Below, one piece after another: positions 44,010 through 50,903 of a stretch of 50,903 nucleotides of DNA. Below the pieces are notes generated by a model that was not told the DNA's origin, did not search any database, and saw only the letters and a list, made by a program, of their open reading frames with translations. The stretch comes from Clostridiales bacterium (GTDB lineage Bacteria; Bacillota; Clostridia; Lachnospirales; Lachnospiraceae). Positions within the stretch are counted from its first letter, which is position 1. Each line of letters opens with the position of its first letter. The position numbers and the translations under genes were made by a program. The stretch lies in contig JAJQEU010000064.1 in the NCBI GenBank assembly GCA_021201535.1, forward strand, positions 1-50,903, read 5' to 3'.

Positions 44010-45599
44010 ATGAGTACAGCAAAAGGGATTCAGACGGATCCGGGCGTCTGCCGCTCCGACCGTCCGGCTGAGAAATGGATGAGTCTGACTGCCGTGGAGC
44101 TCGGCAGAAAAATAAAATCAGGGGAAGTCACTGCTGTGGAGGCGGCGAAGGCGGCTCTGGCGGCGGTGCGCGCGAGGGAAGAACAGATCAACGGTTTTGT
44201 GACCGTCCTGGATGAGTCGGCGATTTTAAAACGGGCGGACGAGGTGCAGGCGCTGATAGACAGCGGAGAACTGACCGGACCGCTGGCCGGCGTCCCGGTG
44301 GCGATCAAGGACAATATGTGTACAAAAGGTATCCTGACAACCTGCGCTTCGAAAATATTGTATAATTTTATCCCGACCTACACGGCGACCGCGGTGGAGA
44401 ATCTGGAAAAAGCAGGCGCCGTGATCATCGGCAAGACGAATATGGATGAGTTTGCCATGGGCAGTACTACGGAGACTTCCGCATTTGGTGAGACGAAAAA
44501 TCCGTGGAACACGGAGCATGTGCCCGGCGGTTCTTCCGGCGGCTCCTGTGCGGCGGTGGCGGCGGAGGAGATACCTTACGCGCTTGGCTCCGACACCGGC
44601 GGTTCCATCCGTCAGCCCAGTTCTTTTTGCGGCGTGACGGGTATCAAGCCGACCTACGGAACCGTATCCCGATATGGCCTGATCGCCTACGGTTCGTCTC
44701 TGGATCAGATTGGTCCGGTTGCGAAGGATGTGACCGACTGTGCGACGATTCTGGAGGTGATTTCCTCTTATGACAGCAGGGATTCTACTTCTGTACAGCG
44801 CGATGATCTGAAATTTACCGAAGCACTGGCGGATGATGTGCAGGGGATGCGGATCGGCATCCCGCGGGATTATTTCGGGGAAGGTCTGGACGCGGAGGTG
44901 AGAGCGGCTGTTCTGGCGGCGGCAAAGGCACTGGAGGCGAAGGGCGCTGTTGTCGAGGAGTTTGACCTCGGACTGGTAGAATATGCGATTCCGGCTTACT
45001 ATGTGATCGCCTGTGCCGAGGCCAGTTCCAACCTGTCCAGGTTTGACGGCGTGAAGTACGGCTACCGCACGGCGGAGTACGACGGCCTCCACAATATGTA
45101 TAAAAAATCCCGCTCCGAGGGATTCGGGGCTGAGGTAAAACGGCGCATCATGCTCGGATCGTTTGTGCTGAGCTCCGGCTACTATGACGCTTATTATCTG
45201 AAAGCCCTCCGCGTGAAGGCGCTGATCAAAAAAGCTTTCGACGAGGCGTTTGCAAAATATGATGTGATCCTCGGTCCCGCCGCGCCTACCACGGCGCCGA
45301 AGCTGGGCGAGTCCTTAAGCGATCCGATCCGCATGTATCTGGGCGACATTTACACGATTTCTGTCAATCTGGCGGGACTTCCGGGGATTTCACTGCCCTG
45401 CGGCACGGACAGCAATGGTCTGCCCATCGGTCTGCAGCTGATCGGCGACTGTTTTAAAGAAAAAAATATCATCCGCGCGGCCTACAGCTACGAGCGGACA
45501 CGGGTGTATCAGCATGCGCCCGCGGCGGTGCCGGTACAGGAACAGGATCCTGTATCCGGGAGTGCACAGAACAATGCTGCGACACAGACAGAGGAGTAA
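44010..45599 (+). CDS. gatA: Asp-tRNA(Asn)/Glu-tRNA(Gln) amidotransferase subunit A
   Basis: The amidase subunit (529 aa), which frees ammonia from glutamine for transfer to Asp- or Glu-tRNA. Lys in VAIKDNMCTKG, the Gly/Ser signature PGGSSGGSCAAVAAEE and the catalytic Ser in SDTGGSIRQPSSFCG make the Ser-cisSer-Lys set. The tail past YSYERTR is about 30 residues longer than usual and low-complexity. AGGAGG 7 nt before 44010 favours that ATG over 44004. It lies between gatC and gatB and shares their transcript. Confidence 0.93.
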   Translation: MSTAKGIQTDPGVCRSDRPAEKWMSLTAVELGRKIKSGEVTAVEAAKAALAAVRAREEQINGFVTVLDESAILKRADEVQALIDSGELTGPLAGVPVAIKDNMCTKGILTTCASKILYNFIPTYTATAVENLEKAGAVIIGKTNMDEFAMGSTTETSAFGETKNPWNTEHVPGGSSGGSCAAVAAEEIPYALGSDTGGSIRQPSSFCGVTGIKPTYGTVSRYGLIAYGSSLDQIGPVAKDVTDCATILEVISSYDSRDSTSVQRDDLKFTEALADDVQGMRIGIPRDYFGEGLDAEVRAAVLAAAKALEAKGAVVEEFDLGLVEYAIPAYYVIACAEASSNLSRFDGVKYGYRTAEYDGLHNMYKKSRSEGFGAEVKRRIMLGSFVLSSGYYDAYYLKALRVKALIKKAFDEAFAKYDVILGPAAPTTAPKLGESLSDPIRMYLGDIYTISVNLAGLPGISLPCGTDSNGLPIGLQLIGDCFKEKNIIRAAYSYERTRVYQHAPAAVPVQEQDPVSGSAQNNAATQTEE

Positions 45600-45709
45600 G
45601 AAAGGAGGATGCGGCGATTTGATTCTATAGAGAAAAGGATATGGCCGATATGGATTTTGAGATAAATTCGTCGGCTGAGAAACAAAAATGAAATCGCTGT
45701 GAGCAAGAT

Positions 45710-47146
45710 ATGAGTAAGAATTACGAAACCGTCATCGGACTGGAAGTCCATGTGGAGCTTGCGACTAAGACAAAGATCTTCTGCTCCTGCTCCACCGCGT
45801 TCGGCGGAAAGCCGAACACCCACACCTGCCCGGTCTGCACCGGCATGCCCGGTTCGCTCCCGGTATTAAATAAACAGGTGGTGGAATATGCCATCGCGGT
45901 CGGCCTGGCGACCAACTGCAAGATCACCCGGCACTGTAAATTTGACAGGAAGAATTATTTTTATCCTGATAATCCGCAGAACTATCAGATTTCCCAGCTG
46001 TATCTGCCCATCTGTCGCGACGGGCATGTGGAGATCGAGACCGCGGGCGGGAAAAAGGATATCCGTATCCATGAGATTCACATGGAGGAGGATGCCGGCA
46101 AGCTGGTTCACGATGAGTGGGAGGATGTCTCCATCGTGGATTTCAACCGTTCCGGCGTGCCGCTGATTGAGATCGTTTCCGAACCCGATATGCGCTCCGC
46201 TGATGAGGTGATCGCTTATCTGGAGATGCTGCGCCAGACAATCCAGTATCTGGGCGCATCCGACTGTAAACTAAACGAGGGTTCCATGCGTGCCGACGTC
46301 AACCTTTCCGTCCGCGAGATGGGATCGCAGAAGTTCGGCACCCGTACCGAGATGAAAAACCTGAACTCCTTCAAGGCTATCGCCCGGGCCATCGAGGGCG
46401 AGCGGGAGCGTCAGATCGAGCTGCTGGAGTTGGGGAGGAAGGTTGTGCAGGAAACCCGCCGATGGGACGATAACAAAGAATCCTCCCATGCGATGCGTTC
46501 CAAGGAGGACGCACAGGATTACCGCTATTTCCCCGACCCGGATCTGGTGCCGGTGGAGATTTCCGACGCGTGGATCGAGACCATCCGCGCGGCGCAGCCG
46601 GAGCTGCGTCCGGAGAAGCTGGAGCGGTATAAAAAAGAATATGATATTCCGGAGTATGATGCGAAGATCATTACGGAGACCAAGCACATGGCGGATCTGT
46701 TTGAGGCGACCAGCGCCATCTGCGGCAAGCCCAAAAAGGTTTCCAACTGGCTCATGGGTGAGACGATGCGTCTGCTGAATGAAAGCGGGCAGGATGCCGA
46801 CGATATATCCTTTGCGCCGGAGCATCTCGCATCCCTCATTCATCTCATCGATGCCGGTACGATCAACGGCACCGTGGCAAAGGAGGTTTTTGAGGAAATC
46901 TTCAAACATGATATCGACCCGGAGAAATACGTGGAGGAACACGGCCTGAAAGCCGTCAACGATGAGGGCGAACTGCGCAGCACGATCGAACAGATTCTTG
47001 CAGACAATCCGAAGTCGGTCGAGGATTATAAAAACGGCAAAAAGAAGGCGATGGGCTTCCTGGTCGGACAGACGATGAAGGCCATGAAGGGAAAGGCAAA
47101 TCCCGGTATGGTAAATCAGATCGTGAAAGAACTTCTGGAACAGTAA
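45710..47146 (+). CDS. gatB: Asp-tRNA(Asn)/Glu-tRNA(Gln) amidotransferase subunit B
   Basis: The kinase and transamidase subunit (478 aa), which activates Asp- or Glu-tRNA with ATP and adds ammonia from GatA. The start YETVIGLEVHVELATKTKIF, the zinc cysteines (CSCS, CPVCTG), and the C-terminal YqeY-type tRNA-binding part (about 330-478, GFLVGQTMKAMKGKANPGMV) are intact. The ribosome site is weak (GTGAGC), and a 110-nt gap holds only an 18-codon ORF. It ends just before the CIRCE site of clpB. Confidence 0.94.
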   Translation: MSKNYETVIGLEVHVELATKTKIFCSCSTAFGGKPNTHTCPVCTGMPGSLPVLNKQVVEYAIAVGLATNCKITRHCKFDRKNYFYPDNPQNYQISQLYLPICRDGHVEIETAGGKKDIRIHEIHMEEDAGKLVHDEWEDVSIVDFNRSGVPLIEIVSEPDMRSADEVIAYLEMLRQTIQYLGASDCKLNEGSMRADVNLSVREMGSQKFGTRTEMKNLNSFKAIARAIEGERERQIELLELGRKVVQETRRWDDNKESSHAMRSKEDAQDYRYFPDPDLVPVEISDAWIETIRAAQPELRPEKLERYKKEYDIPEYDAKIITETKHMADLFEATSAICGKPKKVSNWLMGETMRLLNESGQDADDISFAPEHLASLIHLIDAGTINGTVAKEVFEEIFKHDIDPEKYVEEHGLKAVNDEGELRSTIEQILADNPKSVEDYKNGKKKAMGFLVGQTMKAMKGKANPGMVNQIVKELLEQ

Positions 47147-47157
47147 AAACAAAATTA

Positions 47158-47184
47158 TTAGCACTCGCACTTGACGAGTGCTAA
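47158..47184 (+). promoter_or_regulatory. CIRCE operator (HrcA binding site)
   Basis: TTAGCACTC, 9 nt, GAGTGCTAA is a perfect CIRCE element. It overlaps the -35 box of the clpB promoter, so HrcA should repress until heat shock. Confidence 0.95.
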
Positions 47185-47199
47185 TTTTTGTGCTATAAC
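47171..47199 (+). promoter_or_regulatory. Promoter of clpB
   Basis: TTGACG (47171-47176), lying inside CIRCE, and TATAAC (47194-47199) are 17 nt apart. Confidence 0.8.
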
Positions 47200-47319
47200 T
47201 GAGAAGAACAGAGATTATTACACAGAATATAGAACATATGTGCCATGAAAATGTTTTGATTTTTCATGAATCGTGTTGTCTGCGTCAGCAGACGTGTCCG
47301 CTTTGAAAGGAGGAGCGTT

Positions 47320-49902
47320 ATGAACATTCAGAAATTTACACAGAAGTCGATGGAAGCGGTTCAGGATTGTGAGAAGCTGGCTTATGAATACGGAAATCAG
47401 GAGATTGAACAGGAGCATCTGCTTGTCGCGCTGCTCCGTCAGGAGGATGGGCTGATCCCGAAGCTGATCGAGAAGATGGAGATCAACCGTGAACATTTTA
47501 CGGACAATGCCGAGCGGCATCTGGCAAAGCGGGTGAAGGTTTCCGGCGGTCAGGTGCATATCGGCCAGATGCTGAACAAGGTTCTGATCTCGGCTGAGGA
47601 TGAGGCGAAGCAGATGGGCGACGAGTATGTGTCCGTCGAGCACCTGTTCCTGAGCATGCTTCGCTATCCGAATCCGGCGATGAAGGAGATTTTCAGGGAG
47701 TACGGCATCACGAGAGAGCGTTTTCTTCAGGCACTCTCCACGGTGCGGGGCAACCAGCGCGTTACATCAGACAATCCGGAGGCGACCTACGATACCCTGG
47801 AGAAATACGGCTATGATATGGTGGAGCGCGCCCGCGATCAGAAGCTGGACCCTGTGATCGGGCGGGACAGCGAGATTCGGAACGTGATCCGTATTCTCTC
47901 GAGAAAAACGAAAAATAACCCTGTGCTCATCGGCGAGCCGGGCGTCGGGAAGACGGCGGCGGTCGAGGGTCTGGCACAGCGGATTGTCCGCGGCGACGTA
48001 CCGGAGGGACTGAAGGAGAAAAAACTGTTTGCCCTGGATATGAGCGCTCTGCTGGCCGGCGCCAAATACCGCGGAGAGTTCGAGGAGCGTCTGAAGGCGG
48101 TTCTGGATGAAGTGAAGGCGAGCGACGGACAGATCATCCTGTTTATCGACGAGTTGCATACGATCGTCGGAGCCGGTAAGGCGGACGGCGCCATGGACGC
48201 GGGCAATATGCTGAAGCCGATGCTGGCCCGCGGCGAGCTGCACTGTATCGGAGCGACGACCCTGGACGAGTACAGAGAGTATATTGAGAAGGACGCCGCG
48301 CTGGAGCGCCGGTTTCAGCCGGTCATGGTGGATGAGCCGACGGTGGAAGAGACGATCTCTATCCTGCGCGGCCTGAAGGAACGCTACGAGGTGTTTCACG
48401 GCGTGAAGATCACGGACAGCGCGCTTGTCTCCGCGGCGACGCTCTCCAACCGCTATATTTCTGATCGGTTCCTGCCGGACAAGGCGATCGACCTGGTGGA
48501 TGAGGCCTGCGCCCTGATCAAGACAGAGCTGGATTCCATGCCGACGGAGCTGGATGAGCTGAACCGGCGCGTGATGCAGATGGAGATCGAGGAGACGGCG
48601 CTGAAAAAAGAGGACGACAGCCTGAGCCGGGATCGCCTGGAGAATCTTCAGAAAGAGCTGGCGGAGCTGCGGAATGAGTTTCAGACCAGAAAAGCACAGT
48701 GGGATAATGAGAAAAAAGCGGTGGAGCGCGTGCAGAAGCTGCGCGAGGAGCTGGAGTCTCTGAATAAAGAGATTCAGCTGGCCGAGCAGGATTATGACCT
48801 GAACAAAGCGGCGGAGCTGAAGTACGGCCGGAAGCCGGAGCTGGAAAAGCAGCTGGCGCGGGAGGAAGAAACAGTTAAGAATAAGGATATGTCTCTGGTG
48901 CATGAGAATGTCAGCGAGGATGAGATCGCAAAGATCATCTCCCGCTGGACGGGGATTCCGGTGACCAAACTGACGGAGAGTGAACGAAACAAGACGCTGC
49001 ATCTGGATGAGGAGCTGCATAAACGTGTCGTCGGTCAGGATGAGGGTGTGACGAAGGTGACGGAGGCGATCATCCGCTCCAGAGCCGGCATCAAGGATCC
49101 GGGCAAACCGATCGGGTCTTTCCTGTTCCTCGGGCCTACCGGCGTGGGCAAGACCGAGCTGGCGAAAGCGCTGGCGGCAAGCCTGTTTGACTCTGAGGCA
49201 AACATTGTCCGGTTGGATATGAGCGAATACATGGAGAAATATTCCGTATCCAGGCTGATCGGAGCGCCTCCCGGATATGTGGGTTACGATGAGGGAGGAC
49301 AGCTCACCGAGGCGGTTCGCAGGAAACCGTATTCCGTTGTGCTGTTTGACGAGGTGGAGAAGGCGCACCCGGATGTATTCAATGTGCTGCTGCAGGTGCT
49401 GGACGACGGACGGATCACGGACTCCCAGGGACGGACCGTTGATTTTAAGAATACAATCATTATCATGACGTCGAATCTGGGCTCGGCATATCTGCTGGAC
49501 GGAATTGATGAGAACGGTGAGATCAGCGCCGGGGCGGAGGAGCATGTCATGAACGAGCTGCGCGGGAATTTCCGGCCGGAATTTCTGAACCGGCTGGATG
49601 AGATCATCCTGTTCAAGCCGCTGACGAAGGATAATATCGGAAATATCATCCGGCTGATGATGGATCAGCTGAACCGCCGTCTGGAGGATCGCGAGATCCG
49701 TGTGGAGCTGACGCCGGCCGCAGAAACGTTTGTCGTGGATCACGGATATGATCCGGTCTACGGCGCCCGGCCGCTGAAGCGTTTTCTCCAGAAGCATGTG
49801 GAGACGCTCTCCGCGAAGCTGATTCTGGCGGATCAGGTTCGCGCGGGGGATACCATCCTCATGGATGTGGAGGGGGATCATCTGAGCGCGGGAGTGAAGT
49901 AG
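47320..49902 (+). CDS. clpB: ATP-dependent chaperone ClpB
   Basis: A 860-aa two-ring AAA+ disaggregase that pulls proteins out of aggregates with DnaK. Clp_N repeats at 1-145, Walker A1 GEPGVGKTA and Walker B1 LFIDELHT, the coiled M-domain (about 400-520, [19 protein letters not shown]), Walker A2 GPTGVGKTE and Walker B2 [10 protein letters not shown], and the C-terminal D2-small domain with [11 protein letters not shown]. The M-domain tells it from ClpC/ClpA. ATG 47320 follows GAAAGGAGGAGCGTT; an earlier in-frame start at 47266 is less likely. Controlled by the CIRCE site upstream. Confidence 0.96.
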   Translation: MNIQKFTQKSMEAVQDCEKLAYEYGNQEIEQEHLLVALLRQEDGLIPKLIEKMEINREHFTDNAERHLAKRVKVSGGQVHIGQMLNKVLISAEDEAKQMGDEYVSVEHLFLSMLRYPNPAMKEIFREYGITRERFLQALSTVRGNQRVTSDNPEATYDTLEKYGYDMVERARDQKLDPVIGRDSEIRNVIRILSRKTKNNPVLIGEPGVGKTAAVEGLAQRIVRGDVPEGLKEKKLFALDMSALLAGAKYRGEFEERLKAVLDEVKASDGQIILFIDELHTIVGAGKADGAMDAGNMLKPMLARGELHCIGATTLDEYREYIEKDAALERRFQPVMVDEPTVEETISILRGLKERYEVFHGVKITDSALVSAATLSNRYISDRFLPDKAIDLVDEACALIKTELDSMPTELDELNRRVMQMEIEETALKKEDDSLSRDRLENLQKELAELRNEFQTRKAQWDNEKKAVERVQKLREELESLNKEIQLAEQDYDLNKAAELKYGRKPELEKQLAREEETVKNKDMSLVHENVSEDEIAKIISRWTGIPVTKLTESERNKTLHLDEELHKRVVGQDEGVTKVTEAIIRSRAGIKDPGKPIGSFLFLGPTGVGKTELAKALAASLFDSEANIVRLDMSEYMEKYSVSRLIGAPPGYVGYDEGGQLTEAVRRKPYSVVLFDEVEKAHPDVFNVLLQVLDDGRITDSQGRTVDFKNTIIIMTSNLGSAYLLDGIDENGEISAGAEEHVMNELRGNFRPEFLNRLDEIILFKPLTKDNIGNIIRLMMDQLNRRLEDREIRVELTPAAETFVVDHGYDPVYGARPLKRFLQKHVETLSAKLILADQVRAGDTILMDVEGDHLSAGVK

Positions 49903-49930
49903 AAGGAAATGACTGCTACGCAGTCATCAC

Positions 49931-50097
49931 TATCAATGAAAGCCCATCGCTCCGCTCTTCGAGCTCCCGCGATGGCCGCCGGTATTCGCAATCCGCGCTA
50001 TCGCGCTACTTGCTCATACCGGCTTGGTTGTCTAATATCCTGTCATTCGGGTGTGCAAGCACCCCCGTCTGACAGTCTATTGACAACGCTTTCATAG
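49931..50097 (+). repeat. MITE-family copy, short form
   Basis: It has an AATGAAAGC left end and a GCTTTCATAG right end, and agrees with the reverse complement of both outer parts of 41148-41522 (GCCGGTATTCGCAATCCG, TGCTCATACCG, GTCTATTGAC). It lacks the nested hairpin and the CTAAACAGACGT part. A palindrome GACTGCTACGCAGTC (49911-49925) sits at its left. The gap 49903-50105 has no gene. Confidence 0.8.
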
Positions 50098-50105
50098 TAA
50101 AAAGG

Positions 50106-50151
50106 AACCGTCGCATTCATGGTTGATGATCCATGGATGTGGCGGTTTTTT
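50106..50151 (+). terminator. Terminator after clpB
   Basis: AACCGTCGCATTCATGG pairs with CCATGGATGTGGCGGTT with a few wobbles, followed by a T-run to 50151. Confidence 0.8.
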
Positions 50152-50234
50152 CACGCTATAGGAATGTGTTCCTATTCACAGGAAATTCCTTTCATTTTAC
50201 ATTCTTTCATTTTATCCTTTTTGAAACAGGTCTG

Positions 50235-50756
50235 TTACACGCATCGGATCACGGCATCGACAATCTGACCGACACCCGGTATACCGGAAGGATTGTTCGG
50301 GTTGCCGTTGTCGATAAAATAATATCCGTCGTTTGCCAGCTGCCGGACGTTGCGCTGTACGGCCGCGTTTCGATAAAGCATGGGACTCATGTTCATTGCG
50401 ATCAGCTTCGGCCCCTCAAACGAGAGGACATTGGTAGAGAGCAGATCGTCCGCGATGCCGTTCGCCGCCTTGCCGATCATGTCGGCAGAGGCGGGAGCGA
50501 GCAGGAGCAGATCACCGCTCATAGTCCATGACTGGTAGGATTTGTCCCACACAGCCGGAGGAGCGAACTGATCGACCTGAACCGGGTTTTTGGACAGAGA
50601 CTGCAGTATCAGCGGTGATACAAAATTAGTTGCATGCTCTGTCATGATCACTTTTACGTCAGCTTCCTCATTTCGCAGCGCCATGACAATGTCTGCGGCC
50701 TGATAAGCGGGAGTGCATGCGCATACCCCCAGTAAAATGATTTTCCCTTTTAACAT
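50235..50756 (-). CDS. HFCD-family flavoprotein (PPC-decarboxylase-like)
   Basis: A 173-aa protein of the FMN-binding family of phosphopantothenoylcysteine decarboxylase, EpiD/LanD and UbiX/Dfp. It has the N-terminal nucleotide strand KIILLGVCACTPAYQAAD, MTEHATNFVSPLILQSLS, the LAPASADMIGKAANGIADDL segment and MNMSPMLYRNAAVQ at the substrate clamp. The usual GxTG(S/G)IAAYK start is altered to GVCACTPAYQAA. Its gene starts 3 nt after the stop of a Pro/Gly-rich gene, so they are translated together. Substrate cannot be told; a stand-alone CoaC-like or a RiPP-type decarboxylase are both open. Confidence 0.8.
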   Translation of the reverse strand: MLKGKIILLGVCACTPAYQAADIVMALRNEEADVKVIMTEHATNFVSPLILQSLSKNPVQVDQFAPPAVWDKSYQSWTMSGDLLLLAPASADMIGKAANGIADDLLSTNVLSFEGPKLIAMNMSPMLYRNAAVQRNVRQLANDGYYFIDNGNPNNPSGIPGVGQIVDAVIRCV

Positions 50757-50759
50757 AGA

Positions 50760-50903
50760 TTATTTGTCACATCCTTCTTTCCCGTCTTTCGGGGGTACCG
50801 GAGGCTTGCCTTTGGGAGGCTCGTCCTTCGGAGGCCGATTCATCGGAGGGCCACCCTGCGGACCGCCCATGGGAGGCCGTCCCATCGGAGGACCGCCCTG
50901 CGG
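50760..50903 (-). CDS. C-terminal end of a Pro/Gly-rich protein (partial)
   Basis: The last 47 codons of a gene running off the window: repeats of GGPPM-like units (PPMGRPPMGGPQGGPPMNRPP), then PPK repeats and GKEGCDK before TAA at 50762-50760. No start is visible. The composition suggests a disordered tail. It directly precedes the flavoprotein gene. I do not recognise the family. Confidence 0.6.
   Translation of the reverse strand, partial: PQGGPPMGRPPMGGPQGGPPMNRPPKDEPPKGKPPVPPKDGKEGCDK

Noticed and set aside
45608-45664. 18-codon ORF (MRRFDSIEKRIWPIWILR) with AAAGGAGG before it, between gatA and gatB
   Set aside because: Too short to support as a gene, with no repeated codons that would suggest a leader peptide; it may only carry ribosomes toward gatB.
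47767-49881. 704-codon minus-strand frame opposite clpB
   Set aside because: Antisense shadow of a clear ClpB gene; no motifs and no ribosome site.

Overview
The window looks like the chromosome of a gut Clostridia species, most likely Lachnospiraceae. Pointers are a T-box leader, a CIRCE operator, a Clostridial-type Tad locus (Flp1-like pilin, TadE proteins, a DUF5702-like protein, a DUF6382-FHA-like protein), an archaeal-type AspRS paired with GatCAB, and AAA-ATPases of the DUF4143 and DUF1703 kinds. The family and taxon assignments come from reading the proteins; no search was run.

Layout. 1-4400: end of an upstream unit, a PAPS-type sulfotransferase, a TauE/SafE permease, then bioB behind a strong promoter with a BirA-operator-like site, followed by tcdA. 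4560-7316: a DUF4143 ATPase (minus), uridine phosphorylase, and an XRE regulator (minus) with a 17-bp palindrome in front of it. 7459-27842: one long same-direction block from a good promoter: tadZ, cpaF, tadB, tadC, Flp-like pilin, TadE, DUF5702-like protein, a second TadE, prepilin peptidase, WG-repeat protein, DUF6382-FHA-like protein, PP2C phosphatase, a 52-aa membrane protein, a transmembrane Ser/Thr kinase with a propeller-like ectodomain, and a 1261-aa surface protein. 27843-29572: non-coding structure, a probable type I toxin-antitoxin pair (39-aa hydrophobic toxin plus antisense RNA) and a small interrupted gene. 29573-38699: a second PP2C / transmembrane kinase / small membrane protein / giant surface protein module. 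38792-40498: an AAA-ATPase-like/DUF1703 protein (minus). 40680-47146: T-box leader, MITE-like element, non-discriminating-type aspS, a GNAT-GatC fusion, gatA and gatB. 47158-49902: CIRCE and clpB. 50235-50903: a PPC-decarboxylase-family flavoprotein and the tail of a Pro/Gly-rich protein (minus).

How it fits together. The Tad block builds a type IVb pilus and is fused by gene order to a complete phospho-signalling set: kinase, phosphatase and an FHA reader with Thr motifs just before its FHA domain. The same phosphatase-kinase-membrane-surface-protein order occurs twice, with PP2Cs of 256 and 255 aa, so the likely undescribed system is a duplicated cell-surface signalling module, one copy wired to the pilus. 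The aspS-gatCAB group gives tRNA-dependent Asn formation.

Dispersed non-coding repeats also mark the window: a MITE-like family at 2322, 29377, 41148 and 49931, with a nested long hairpin in the third copy, and a nearly identical 70-bp repeat at 4375 and 32516 in opposite orientations.
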